From Nansenia antarctica (taxonomy: Eukaryota > Chordata > Actinopteri > Argentiniformes > Microstomatidae): 64,000 nt of DNA. Below the pieces are notes generated by a model. It saw nothing but the letters and a program-made list of their open reading frames with translations. It did no database searches and was not told where the DNA came from. Shown piece after piece: positions 10,685 through 20,965 of this stretch. The stretch covers positions 7,323,743 through 7,387,742 of the forward strand of contig OZ022358.1 of NCBI GenBank assembly GCA_963989245.1, read 5' to 3'. How positions within the stretch are numbered: the stretch's first letter is position 1; each line of letters begins with the position of its first letter. Both the position numbers and the translations under genes were made by a program.

Positions 10685-10985
10685 CCTTTAATAATAATAA
10701 TAATACATTACACTTATATAGCGCTTTTCTAGACACTCAAAGACGCTTTACGAACTGAAAAGATCGAGTAGTAATAATAAGAAGACACAAAAAGGTTACG
10801 GTAGTGCTGGGGACACATGGGAAGGGGAGGGGGAGAGGTTTAACTGGTGAAGGCAAGCTTGAAGAGGTGGGTTTTGAAGGCCTGTTTAAATGTTGGGAGG
10901 GTGTTGGCCTGTCTGATGTGGTTGGGGAGGGCGTTCCAGAGGGACGGGGCTGCGGCTGAAAAGGCCCCATCACCCCAGGCCTTGA
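10685..10985 (-). mobile_element. LINE 3' end (L2/CR1-like), minus strand
   Basis: The minus strand encodes a LINE ORF2 C-terminal stretch: SLWNALPNHIR, then TFKQAFKTHLF. The end is marked by GCGCTATATAAGTG and an (ATT)n tail at 10688-10705. Confidence 0.75.
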
Positions 10986-11266
10986 TGCCTCAGGGCACCT
11001 GCTTTTATGCTGGTTCTCTTGTACTGTTTAATATATCAGGTTTTTCCACACAATGCCAAAGGTAGTGAATTCAATTCATAATTCAATATAATGGAAAATG
11101 CTTATTTTTTCAGTTTATAGAGAAAACATGACTAAAATGAAACAAATGTCATTTTTGCAACTGCAATTGAATTGTAATTTCAATCCACTTCCTGAATTGA
11201 CTGAAAAGAAATTCAATTGATCCCAACCAAGAACATTACAACTTCTACAGTCCATGACAAAACACA

Positions 11267-12205
11267 TCATGGAGACACTTCCTTAGACTGGAACATGTTC
11301 TGCATGAGTTTGCGTATCTCTTTGGACTGCAGCCCGTAGATGATGGGGTTCAGGCTGCCAGGGACGATGTGAAAGAGCAGCGAGGCCAGTTTCCTGTAAT
11401 CAGAGTACTGAGGGAAGCGATGCAGGATAATGACGATAAAACCAGATACCAGCATGATCAGGTACAGGACCAGGTGTGTGCTGCAGGTCTTCATGGCCTT
11501 ACTGTTAAGGGCCCTGTTCTTATTGGTCAGGCAGACAGCCACAATCTTCATGTAGGTGAGCACGACACTGCCAATGGAGAACACGAACAGAACCACTGTG
11601 AAGGTGAGGCCATACACGTTGTTGATGTACACACTCTCGCAGGACAGCTTGAACAATGAGGCATTGTCACAGTAAGGATTAGTGATCAGAGTCCTGCAGC
11701 GGTTCAGTCTCAGGGTCAGACCCAGCAGAATGCCCACTAGGACCAAGGCCACCCCCCAAGCCGACACAGACAGCTTGATCACCATACTGTTGTTCATGAT
11801 GGTGGCATAGCGCAGGGGGTTGCAGATGGCCACGTACCTGTCAAAGGCCATGATCATCAGTATCGTGTGAGAACAAGCGCCGAACATGTGTGTGGTGAAG
11901 GCCTGGATTGCACACTCAGCGTAGCTGATGTAATGCGTAGAGGCTGGGAACAGGAGGTCACCCAGCAGCCTGGGGACCAAGATAGAGTTACCGATGACAT
12001 CGTTTAAGGGCAGGTTGCAGAAGAGGATATACATGGGCTGGTACAGGCTCCTTTCCATGGATATAAGAACCACCATACCCACGTTGGTGACCATGATGAA
12101 GAGGTAGGCGAAGAGGAAGAAGAGGAAGACGGGGTACATGGACTGCTGGGTGACCTTTAACCCCTCCAGCTGGAGGATGTAGCTGTTATAGGTCAGGTTC
12201 TCCAT
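11267..12205 (-). CDS. Odorant receptor, intact, intronless coding region (312 aa)
   Basis: Seven-transmembrane rhodopsin-like GPCR expected in olfactory neuron cilia, signalling through Golf to raise cAMP; the ligand is unknown. Visible features: N-terminal sequon in MENLTYNS; TM1 with FLFFLFAYLFIMV; PMYILFCN leading into TM2; conserved Cys before TM3 (YAECAIQAF); MAFDRYVAICNPLRY at the end of TM3; Cys pairs in extracellular loop 2 (RCRTLITNPYCDN, KLSCES); KAMKTCSTHL before TM6; NPIIYGLQSKEIRK at TM7. Length is normal for the family. The ATG is favoured because it lies 8 bases after a pyrimidine-rich AG acceptor (TTTTTCTCTCTCAG), the usual arrangement for OR genes with a spliced 5' leader. 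It is about 95% like the gene at 16235. A LINE has inserted in its 5' region (12531-13140). Confidence 0.95.
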   Translation of the reverse strand: MENLTYNSYILQLEGLKVTQQSMYPVFLFFLFAYLFIMVTNVGMVVLISMERSLYQPMYILFCNLPLNDVIGNSILVPRLLGDLLFPASTHYISYAECAIQAFTTHMFGACSHTILMIMAFDRYVAICNPLRYATIMNNSMVIKLSVSAWGVALVLVGILLGLTLRLNRCRTLITNPYCDNASLFKLSCESVYINNVYGLTFTVVLFVFSIGSVVLTYMKIVAVCLTNKNRALNSKAMKTCSTHLVLYLIMLVSGFIVIILHRFPQYSDYRKLASLLFHIVPGSLNPIIYGLQSKEIRKLMQNMFQSKEVSP

Positions 12206-12530
12206 CAGCTTTCTGAGAGAGAAAAAGAGGGGAGAGGGGAAAGTGATAAAAGAGAGGGAAGAGACAACTATATTACAGCTGCAATGTATTAAATAATGTG
12301 ATGTTGTAACCTTCCCTTGTTTGGCAAGATAATGTCAAGCTGGCTAGAGCAGTGACAGACAGACACACAGGCAAAAGTGAATGGGTTTGATATCTGATAA
12401 AATAGTGGACTAAATCTCCATGACCATCTTCCAAGCAAATTATTCCCTCAGCCTTTGATTTCCAAGCAAAATCTGGCTTTAGTTTACCTGAAATACAAAC
12501 TAATGTGATCACATTGTTGTCATAAATTAA

Positions 12531-13142
12531 TTCATCAATTAGAACGCATCCAATTCAAAGTCCTCATCCTCACATACAAAGCCCTCCATAGCCTGGCCCC
12601 CCCTTACCTGACTGACCTCCTTCTCCCCCACCGCCCTACCCGTACCCTCCGATCCTCATCCATTGTTCCCCTCACTGTCCCACCCTCAAAACTCAAAGGC
12701 TTCGGTCACCGTGCCTTTTCACGAGCTGCACCCCGCATCTGGAACTCTCTCCCTCAACCACTCAGAGACTCACCCTCACTCCTCACTTTTAAATCCCACC
12801 TCAAAACCTACCTGTTCTCCCATGCCTACAGCCTCCCCTACCCCTAGCCATCTCCCCCATCCCGGCCCCCCCCGCCCCCCCTCCCCCCCCGCCCCCCTGG
12901 ACACGCATACAACCTCCCCTACCCCTACCCATCTCCCCTAACCCTGCCACCCCCCTGATATGCATACAGCCTCCCCTACCCCTAACCACCTCCCCTGTCC
13001 CTACCACCCCCCCCCCCCCCTCCCTGTTCGCTGACTCTGTGTTCCATGTTACTTGTTGTTTTTGTGTTTTCCGTATCTCCTATATTGTCAGCGTCTTTGA
13101 GCCTCGGAAAAGCGCTATATAAATCCAATGAATTATTAATTA
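12531..13142 (+). mobile_element. L2-like LINE 3' end inserted in the OR 5' region
   Basis: Encodes the usual C-terminal block of L2-type LINEs: QFKVLILTYKALHSLAPPYL, then RAAPRIWNSLPQPLRD and TFKSHLKTYLFSHAY. A 3' UTR follows that ends GCGCTATATAAATCCAATGA and (ATT)n. The sister OR gene at 16235 has uninterrupted flank at the equivalent position (about 17450), so insertion followed the gene duplication. Pyrimidine-rich repeats (CCCCTACCCCTA-type) occupy 12828-13020. Confidence 0.85.
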
Positions 13143-14550
13143 TTATTATTAAATAATACAAATTAAATTAAAATAAACACTCAACTTAATTTTTTCCCTT
13201 TCCCTAGTTCTGTGACTGTTTTTGGCACTTACTCAAATACAAAGCCTTTGAGTCTGAAAGTATTGTTGAATGACTAAAATGTAAATTACAGCCAGGCTAT
13301 GTGTAAGGTCATGCTATTTTTTATTGTTTGGGAACCATCCCAGTGTACATACAATTCCTGAAAGATGATCCAAACTGATCATAAACAGAGATTTTCATTA
13401 AAAGTCTCAGAAATCTGTTTAAATTGCAATTACCTTGACCCTGAAAAGGAACAGTAGAATAGTCTGATCTGATTGCATGTAGCCTATCTATAGTATCCAT
13501 AGTAGTATGCACTGTCCAATAACTATGATCATGACGATCTTTCTGAAAAGTCCATGGCTTACAAAATAATTAAAAACAGACAGTTTGAAATTCAGAGTAG
13601 AACTAAGTATCTCCTTTAGTAATGTTGCCCACACAGCTCATGTTTGAAACTGTCAGGCTTGAAGTCATCACCTTGTTCGCCGCTGGTCTTTCAATTAAAT
13701 CTTCACACTGTAGATGTACTGTACAGTACCAGGAGTCAATATCTCTATATGCCTCCAGTCATGGATTAAGAAAATTCTGTCTCCCTCCACTGTTTTATAG
13801 ACAATAAGTTGATGTAACTATGAGGCAACAAAAAAGAGTTATTGTAACTTTCAAATGGCTCCTCCCAGAATTTGTATATTGTAAGATGAATGTTGTTTGT
13901 CTTACTGTACCCTACTGTTTTGATAGATGCTGTCACATTGCATGGTATACGGTGTTGAGGGGTTTGCGTTATTACATGAATGCAATAATGATTACTGTGC
14001 ATTCGCCCTTGACTACACATAGGATGGTCCCAACTTCGCAAATTATCTCTTTAACATGAAATTAAAATACAAATGAAAAATCCCTTTTGTAAATGTATAA
14101 ACCGAGAGAACAGTCAGGTTAATATTTTATACACCTTATCCATGAATGACAATTAACTTTTGGGAATACTGTAAAAAGGAGACTAAACAAATAGTAACAC
14201 TATGAGCCATCTAATTCTGATGACCACAAGAGTCAATCGATTACTCATCATGAATATCCATATTGTCATAATACGCTATACTACTGTGCCTCTTGTACGA
14301 AGGAAAAACTGCCATCAGCCATTTATTACAGCTGACAAAGTGATCTATGGTAAATGAGGTGTATTGATCCTTAGAACAGATAGAATGCAACTATAATGCA
14401 CTATAAGGAAAAGGTACTATAATAAAAGTCACTGTACTGTTATTATATGTATTAAACACACTTAAGTAAATGTTTTATTACCTACACAACACACATGAAA
14501 GCCTGGCTGACACAGAACTATACTTGTCCTCATTAATCCCTCTCTGTGCT
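13143..14550. other. OR 5' flank homologous to 17460-18180
   Basis: No gene. This flank matches the region upstream of the 16235 gene and carries a conserved TATA box (separate entry). Shared landmarks include CAGGAGTCAATATCTC and CAAATGGCTCCTCCCAGAAT. The 13830-14180 part also matches the flank now joined to the 6080 pseudogene. Confidence 0.6.
13792..13799 (-). promoter_or_regulatory. Candidate TATA box for the OR gene at 11267-12205
   Basis: The minus strand reads GTCTATAAAACAGTGGAGGG. The same element and surroundings are kept upstream of the sister gene (18056-18063). It lies about 1.6 kb from the start codon because of the LINE insertion; about 0.9 kb in the sister gene. A spliced leader exon is inferred from the acceptor just before the ATG. 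Confidence 0.45.
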
Positions 14551-14985
14551 GCCTCTCCATAATGCCTTTTTTTGTATGTTTTGTTTTGTTTAATGTATTG
14601 CTGTTTGTAAGTGCTTAATGTTGTGTGGCCTGTAATTGTCCTGTGGCTTCTATGTGCTTGAAATGTCGCTGCCCCCATAAGTGTGTATGTGGTGTTTGTT
14701 GTAGCCCCTTCAATCACCTCAGCTTGCTTACGTGTGGTTTTTCGTCAAGTGTGATGTTGGGGTACCTTGTCTCAGCCACGTGTTCTTAGAATATTTAAAT
14801 GTTTTTTTTTTTAAACTAATGACGTTACTTTTCAGGATGCCATGTTGCAACTGGCCGGCGACTTCAGCTGAAAATTAGCCGACTAGGCTAACGCTGCCTT
14901 TTTTACTGTATTTTATATGGTTCATGTATTTGGATTGTCCTCGATATAATAAACTAATAAACTAAACTAAACTAAACTACAGTAA
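14551..14985 (+). mobile_element. LINE 3' UTR relic with (AAACT)n tail
   Basis: Contains GAAAATTAGCCGACTAGGCTAA, a widely repeated type of LINE 3' UTR motif, and ends in AATAAACTAATAAACTAAAC, a simple repeat typical of LINE tails. No coding part remains. Confidence 0.5.
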
Positions 14986-15126
14986 TAGTTTTGACACATT
15001 GTGATTGCATGCGTGAGACCTGTGAGGAGAACAACATGATGGTGCTTGTGCATAACTCTTAGGTGACGATGCCGTAGGCAGATGGATTTGAGGCAGGCTA
15101 GCTAGTTAGCTAGTTATATTTCTAGA

Positions 15127-15340
15127 TTAGGTTCAGAATCAGAATAATTTTTATTGCCAAGTATATTTGCACATACAGGAAATTGACTTGGTGAGGTTGG
15201 TGCATAGGACATACATATCAACAATATATTAAGCAAACATTTTTAAAAAGACATTGGCAAAAGGGACAATAGAACAATAATTATGTAGGCTGTATATTAG
15301 AGTAATGTAAAACAAATATACATTACACTGTCAGTTGTGT
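15127..15340 (-). mobile_element. LINE 3' UTR relic (Rex1/RTE-like), minus strand
   Basis: Begins TTCAGAATCAGAATAATTTT and GCCAAGTATATTTGCACATA, the reverse complement of a common teleost LINE end (compare the plus-strand copy at 42395-42460). No coding part. Confidence 0.6.

Positions 15341-15342
<2 letters not shown>

Positions 15343-15413
<71 letters not shown>
15343..15413. repeat. (GT)n microsatellite
   Basis: Perfect GT run of about 35 units. The open frames through it (Cys-Val repeats) are not genes. Confidence 0.97.
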
Positions 15414-15414
<1 letters not shown>

Positions 15415-16234
15415 CCAGGGATGAAATTGAGTTTGACACCCCTGAATTAGAGCAAGCTACTCTATCCTGTCATTTGCTACAGTATAATAGGTCAGAAAAA
15501 TGTGCACTTTCAAATTGTATTAGTTTAAAAAGTATGACTTGAAAAATCTAAATGTAAACAACACAAGTCAGAGGCCTCTTCAAGTTTTAAAGTTGGAATC
15601 GTGTGACTAGCTTAAAAGTAGGAGGACTAGTAGTGTGAAACAGTTGGAAGAAAGCAAATAATTACTAGAAAAGGACGTTACTGAAGAAACTTTGTGGGCT
15701 TGCATAGTCTCTTTGGTAATTGATTATGTTAAGATGTTTTGGACTATATATATTTCAATAGATGGATGGATGGTTGATAGATTTGAGTTTAAAAAATATA
15801 CAACTACGAACTCCTACTAGTTCCCACCACATTTTTTTAATGTGACTTTAGATGTATGTATCTATATGAGACTGCAACAAATGTTGTCCATGAACGATTC
15901 TAATGTATTCTTCTAGTTTTTTACCATAATGGTGGGGAATTCAGAGATTTATAAATGTCATGTGTGATCATATGTTTATAGTTTTAGTATATTACATGAT
16001 TGCCTGACTGATCATATCACTTAATAATGTCTACCTTTATGAATACTTTTATGTTCTATTGATGAATCTCTAAGCTTGACGGCTGATAAAAATGAACATT
16101 GTAAACGAATGTCCTTTTTGCAATTGTAATTGAATTGTAATTTCAATCCACTTCCTGAATTGACTGAAAAGAAACGTAATTTAATTAATCCCAACCCTGA
16201 ACATAACAACTTCTACAGTCCATGACAAAACACA
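15414..16234. other. Intergenic; 3' flank of the OR gene
   Basis: No gene seen. 16085-16234 matches the 3' flank of the 11267 gene (for example CTTCTACAGTCCATGACAAA). Confidence 0.5.
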
Positions 16235-17173
16235 TCATCGAGACACTTCCTTAGACTGGAACATGTTCTGCATGAGTTTGCGTATCTCTTTGGACTGCAG
16301 CCCGTAGATGATGGGGTTCAGGCTGCTAGGGACGATGTGAAAGAGCAGCGAGGCCAGCTTCCTGTAATCAGAGTACTGAGGGAAGCGATGCAGGATGACG
16401 ATGACAAAACCACATACTAGCATGATCAGGTAGAGGACCAGGTGTGTGCTGCAGGTCTTCAGGGCCTTACTGTTAAGGGCCCTGTTCTTATTGGTCAGGC
16501 AGACGGCCATGATCTTCAAATAGGTGAGTGTGATACTGCCAATGGAGGAGACTAACAGCACCACCGTGAAGGTGAGGCCATACACGTTGTTGATGTACAC
16601 ACTCTCGCAGGAGAGCTTGAACAATGAAGCATTGTCACAGTAAGGATTAGTGATCAGAGTCCTGCAGCGGTTCAGTCGCACGGTCAGACCCAGCAGAATG
16701 CCCACTAGGACCAAGGCCACCCCCCAGGCAGACACAGACAGCTTGATCACCATACTGTTGTTCATGATGGTGGCATAGCGCAGGGGGTTGCAGATGGCCA
16801 CATATCTGTCAAAGGCCATGATCATCAGTATCGTGTGTGAAGTGGTGGCGAACATGTGTGTGGTAAAGGCCTGGACCGCACACTCAGCGTAGCTGATGTA
16901 ATGCTTAGATGCCAGGACCAGGAGGTCACCCAAAAGCCTGGGGACCATAATAGAGTTACCGATGACATCGTTTAAGGGCATGTTGCAGAAGAGGATATAC
17001 ATGGGCTGGTACAGGCTCCTTTCCATGGATATGAGAACCACTATACCCACATTAGTGACCATGATGAAGATGTATGAGAAGAGGAAGAAGAGGAAGACGG
17101 GGTACATGGACTGCTGGGTGACCTTTAACCCCTCCAGCTGGAGGATGTAGCTGTTATAGGTCAGGTTCTCCAT
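16235..17173 (-). CDS. Odorant receptor, intact, intronless coding region (312 aa)
   Basis: Close paralogue of the 11267 gene with the same features: MENLTYNS sequon, PMYILFCN, MAFDRYVAICNPLRY, KALKTCSTHL, NPIIYGLQSKEIRK and tail FQSKEVSR. The frame is open upstream to an ATG at 17215 (MSFLSPLL...), but I prefer 17173. The upstream stretch is the pyrimidine-rich end of an intron (CTCCTTTTCTCTCTCAG) with an acceptor 8 bases before 17173, and the same ATG is the first in the paralogue. Differences between the two genes cluster in TM3 (FATTSHTILM versus FGACSHTILM), TM5 and TM6, where ligand contacts are expected. Confidence 0.95.
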   Translation of the reverse strand: MENLTYNSYILQLEGLKVTQQSMYPVFLFFLFSYIFIMVTNVGIVVLISMERSLYQPMYILFCNMPLNDVIGNSIMVPRLLGDLLVLASKHYISYAECAVQAFTTHMFATTSHTILMIMAFDRYVAICNPLRYATIMNNSMVIKLSVSAWGVALVLVGILLGLTVRLNRCRTLITNPYCDNASLFKLSCESVYINNVYGLTFTVVLLVSSIGSITLTYLKIMAVCLTNKNRALNSKALKTCSTHLVLYLIMLVCGFVIVILHRFPQYSDYRKLASLLFHIVPSSLNPIIYGLQSKEIRKLMQNMFQSKEVSR

Positions 17174-18055
17174 CAGCTGTCTGAGAGAGAAAAGGAGGGG
17201 AGAGAGGAAAGACAAAATAGAGAGAAGAGAGGAAAGCGATAAAAGAGAGGGAAGAAAAGAAAGAAAACTATATTACAGCTGCAATGTATTAAATAATGTG
17301 ATATTGTAGGCCATCTTCCAAGCAAATGATTCCCTCAGCCTTCGATTTCCAAGTGAAATCTGTCTTTAAAGGGATAGTTTATCTGAAATACCAACTAATG
17401 TGATCACACACTTCCAAAGTGTCTTGAATCAATTAATTCATCAATTAATACAAATTAATACATTCCCTTTCCCTAGCCCTGTGACTGCTTGTGGCACTCA
17501 AAGTCTAACTTGCATTGAATGTGATGTATCGTTGTTTTACTTGCTTTAGGCCAATGTACTTATTGGAAGTAGCACTGGATAAAAGCATTTATTGAATGAC
17601 TAAAATGTAAATTACCATCCCAATGCATATACAATTCCTGAAAGATTATCCAAACTGATCATAAACAGAGAGTTCGATTAAAAGTCTCACAAATCTGTTT
17701 AAATTGCAATTACCTTCCTTAACCCTTAAAAGGAACAGTCGAATAGTTTGATCTGATTGCATGTATCTACAGTATGTACTGTCTGATAACTATCTTCATC
17801 ACAATCTTCCTGAAAAGTCCATGACTTACAAAAACAGACGGTTTGAAATCCAGAGTACAAATAAAACAGGCTCCTTTAATGTTGCCCACACAGCTCATGT
17901 TTGAAACTGTCAGGCATGAAATCATCACCTTATTCGCCGCTGGTCTTTCAATTCAATTCTCACACTGTAGATGTACTGTACAGTACCAGGAGTCAATATC
18001 TCAATATGCCTCCAGTCATGAGACAGGGATTAAGAATATTCTGTTTCCCTCCACC

Positions 18056-18063
18056 ATTTTATA
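18056..18063 (-). promoter_or_regulatory. Candidate TATA box for the OR gene at 16235-17173
   Basis: The minus strand reads GTCTATAAAATGGTGGAGGG, aligned with the box at 13792-13799. Conservation between paralogues supports it; no expression evidence. Confidence 0.45.
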
Positions 18064-18324
18064 GACAATAAGTCGGTTCCTTAACTCACTCATGACTCAT
18101 GGCAACAAGGGAGTTATTGTTACTATCAAATGGCTCCTCCCAGAATTCTTATACCGTAAGATGGATAATCGAGCCTAATGGCCCACCACCTCTAAATGGT
18201 ACAAAGTTAAACATGACACATTTCATCACATTTTAAAGCAAGATTAATTTAAATGTTTAACTTTTTACAGTTCCAAAATAATAAAACAAGGAAAAAGGCC
18301 TTGTGCAAAAGTTTGGGAACCCTG

Positions 18325-19265
18325 TCAGCTAGTATTTGTAACTCCTCCTCGGGCAACTATAACAGCTTGCAAACGCGTCTTTCAATTCTTGCTTTGGGAA
18401 TTTTTCCCCATTCTTCCTGGCAGAACACCTCTAGCTCAGAAAATTATTCTTCGGCCTTCTTGCATGGAATGTTTGAGATCTCTCCACAGATTTTCTGGGA
18501 AGTCTGGGGACTGTGATGGCCATTTCAAAACCTTAATCCGTCTTTCCTGGAGGTACTTCATGGTTGATTTTGAGGTATGCTTCAGGTCATTGTCTTGCTG
18601 GAATACCCAACCTCTCTTCAACTTCAATTTCTGAACTGACCTTCGAACAAAAGCCTCTAGAATGTCATGATATTTGGTGGAATCCATTCTTCCTTCCACC
18701 CACACAATATTGCCTGTGCCCCCAGCTGCTACACAACCCCAAAGCATAATGGATCTCCCTCCATGCTTAACAGTTGGCAAGGTGTTCTTCTCTACAAATG
18801 CTTCACTCTTTTTTCTCCAAACATACCTTCTTTGGTTGTGGCCAAAAAGTTACATTTTGGTTTCGTCAGTCCAAAGCACATTGTTCCAATAGGCTTCAGG
18901 TTTCTCATGGTTATCTTTTGCATACTTCAGACGCTTAATTTTGTGTTGAGGTCATAGGAAAGGCTTCTTTCTGGCAACTCTGCCATGTAGGTTTTTGTCA
19001 TTTAAGGTATGCTGTATTGTGGTCCTGTGAACAACTAGACCGGTGTCTGCTACTCTTTTTTGCAGCTCTTTTGCAGTGATGTGTGGTTCTTCTGAGCATT
19101 TCTCACCAGATCTCGGGCCATTCTATCTGAAATTCTTCTTGGTCTTCCAGATCTTGTCTTTACTTCAATTGTTCCATTTATTTGCCATTTTTTAATGATG
19201 TTTCTGACAGTGGAAAATGGAAATGGGTAGTTTGAAACGTTGCGAGAGTTTTTTGTAGCCTTCTC
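18325..19265 (-). pseudogene. Tc1-like transposase relic
   Basis: The longest open piece (18436-18780) shows the Tc1 catalytic region: GGRSIMLWGCVAAGG, WVFQQDNDLKHTSK (second Asp) and WPSQSPDFPENLWRDLK. Compared with intact Tc1 proteins, the Asn-Pro-Ile before the ENLW block is reduced. Frame breaks separate it from upstream helix-turn-helix coding near 19050-19260. The enzyme would cut and paste the element; this copy is inactive. Confidence 0.8.
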
Positions 19266-19269
19266 CTTG

Positions 19270-20318
19270 ATGGTGGAAGTGAACTACCATGAACCTCCTT
19301 CACCGTCTGCACTCCACCATTGGCCTCTCTGACACTGTCCACAACTGGTTCACCTCATACCTCACTGGCAGAACTGAGCACGTCACCCTGGGAAAGGCAA
19401 AATCCCACACCCACAACGTCACCTGCGGTGTCCCGCAAGGCTCGGTGCTGGGCCCCACCTTGTTCACACTATACATGCTCCCCCTTGGCCGTGTCATCCA
19501 CAGGCATGGAATGTCATTCCATTGCTAAGCGGATGACACACAGCTCTATCTCAGGGTCAACCCCACCTCCTCTGCACCCCTGCCACTATATACACTAACC
19601 ACCTGCCTGGAGGAGAGGCGTGGATGAAGCTCAACTTCCTACAACTGAACAGCTCCAAGACTGAAGCCGTCCTAGTCGGCACACCACTCCACACCAGGTC
19701 CGGTCATCCACCATCACCAGCATCACCTTCTCTGGCCAAACTCTGTCCCGCACTCACTCTGGCAGATGCAGAGAAGCTCGTCCACGCCTTTGTCTCCTCC
19801 ATGCAGGAACCCATGGTTTTTAACACCAGACACAACAGCCACCACAGTCGGATACTTTAGAAGGCATGGATACATTTCATAAATTCAAGTCTTAAATATT
19901 TTCATAAAGTCAAGTCTTAAATATTTTCATAAAGTCAAGTCTTAAATATTGTCAAGGCAAGGGACTCTGAAATATTTTCAAGGCAACGGACTCAGTGGTA
20001 CAAAGTCCTTAAGCATTTTATTAAGGCAGTGGAACCTACATTTCGGTTTTATCGAGGATAAAACCTCACTTGTGTGGGGGGATTAAGACTGTGTTATTAA
20101 ATGTTTTATCTATTTATTTCTTACATATTGTTTCTCCTCCTTGTATTTTATCTTTATTTTCTTTTTACTGTTTTATTTACTTCCCCTGTCTTTGTATTCA
20201 TTTTATGCTTTATATGTTTTTATATTCACTTTATGTTTTTACCCCTGTTGCAAAGTACTTTGAGCTGCATTTCTTGTATGAAAAGTGCTATATAAATAAA
20301 GCTTACTTACTTACTTAC
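19270..20318 (+). mobile_element. L2-like LINE fragment (RT palm to 3' end)
   Basis: Encodes WFTSYLTGRTE, CGVPQGSVLGP (RT motif), LYMLPLG, then after a frameshift DDTQLYLRVNPT (catalytic motif region) and MKLNFLQLNSSKTEAVLVG. The 3' UTR ends TTGAGCTGCATTTCTTGTAT, GTGCTATATAAATAAAGC and (TTAC)n. It is frameshifted and 5' truncated, and nested inside the Tc1-like element. Confidence 0.85.
19878..19951. repeat. 25-bp tandem repeat, 3 copies
   Basis: Repeat core AAGTCAAGTCTTAAATATTTT within the LINE 3' UTR, the last copy diverging (ATTGTC). Confidence 0.8.
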
Positions 20319-20876
20319 ATGGAGTTACTTCAGAATATATAGTTCAACCCTGGAATTATATTCACCTGACTCATTGAAGCCCTAACGAGTAAATCACCTT
20401 GGTCTGGGCTTTAGTAATCATCCTCTCAAAAGGGAACAAAGAATAATCCAAAAGGGTTCCCAAACTTTTGCACAGGGCCCTTTTCATTTTTGATAATTTA
20501 AAAACTGAACAATGAAAATAAAAAAAATCCTTGCATTAAAATTTGCAGAAAGGTGTCACGTTTAACTTTGTAGCATTTAGTGTGCAGGTTTGCTTTCAAT
20601 CACTTGGAGATGAATTGTAACAGACATTTAAACCAAGGGTGCCCACATTTTTGCACCCCATTGTACATATGTACATATACATGCATACGTGTCCTTGACT
20701 GAATCAGCTGCAGCTGCATCTCTAACGCACTTGTAAAAGGGGCAGAATCATGTAACATTATTCTGTTCAATATGGAGATAAAAGAGCAAGCTTCGGGCAG
20801 ACAGGATGTGTTATAAGTTCTTTCTGGGGCACAAGGTGGTTAAACTTAAAACATATATATATATATTCTATGTGTC

Positions 20877-20877
<1 letters not shown>

Positions 20878-20920
<43 letters not shown>
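20878..20920. repeat. (AT)n microsatellite 3' of OR copy A
   Basis: Equivalent AT runs follow copies B (25097-25145) and C (29192-29251), part of the duplicated unit. Confidence 0.9.
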
Positions 20921-20924
<4 letters not shown>

Positions 20925-20965
20925 GACACATAGAAAACAAACAGACATTCTCAACAACATTCTCA

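Larger units (their letters stand above)
18190..20675 (-). mobile_element. Tc1-like DNA transposon, split by an L2-like LINE
   Basis: Long inverted termini face each other: GCAAAAGTTTGGGAACCCT at about 18304-18322 and its reverse complement AGGGTTCCCAAACTTTTGC at about 20453-20471. The transposase relic (18436-19265, minus) fills one side. The LINE at 19270-20318 lies between transposase and right terminus. The right terminus alone recurs at 24596-24900 and 28728-29030, so this insertion predates the tandem OR duplication. Confidence 0.8.

Noticed and set aside
12663..13007. Proline-rich frames on both strands
   Set aside because: They arise from pyrimidine-rich simple sequence in a LINE 3' UTR.
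17174..17215. Upstream ATG (MSFLSPLL...) as the start of the OR gene at 16235
   Set aside because: This stretch is a pyrimidine-rich intron end with an AG acceptor, and the paralogue has no equivalent ATG.
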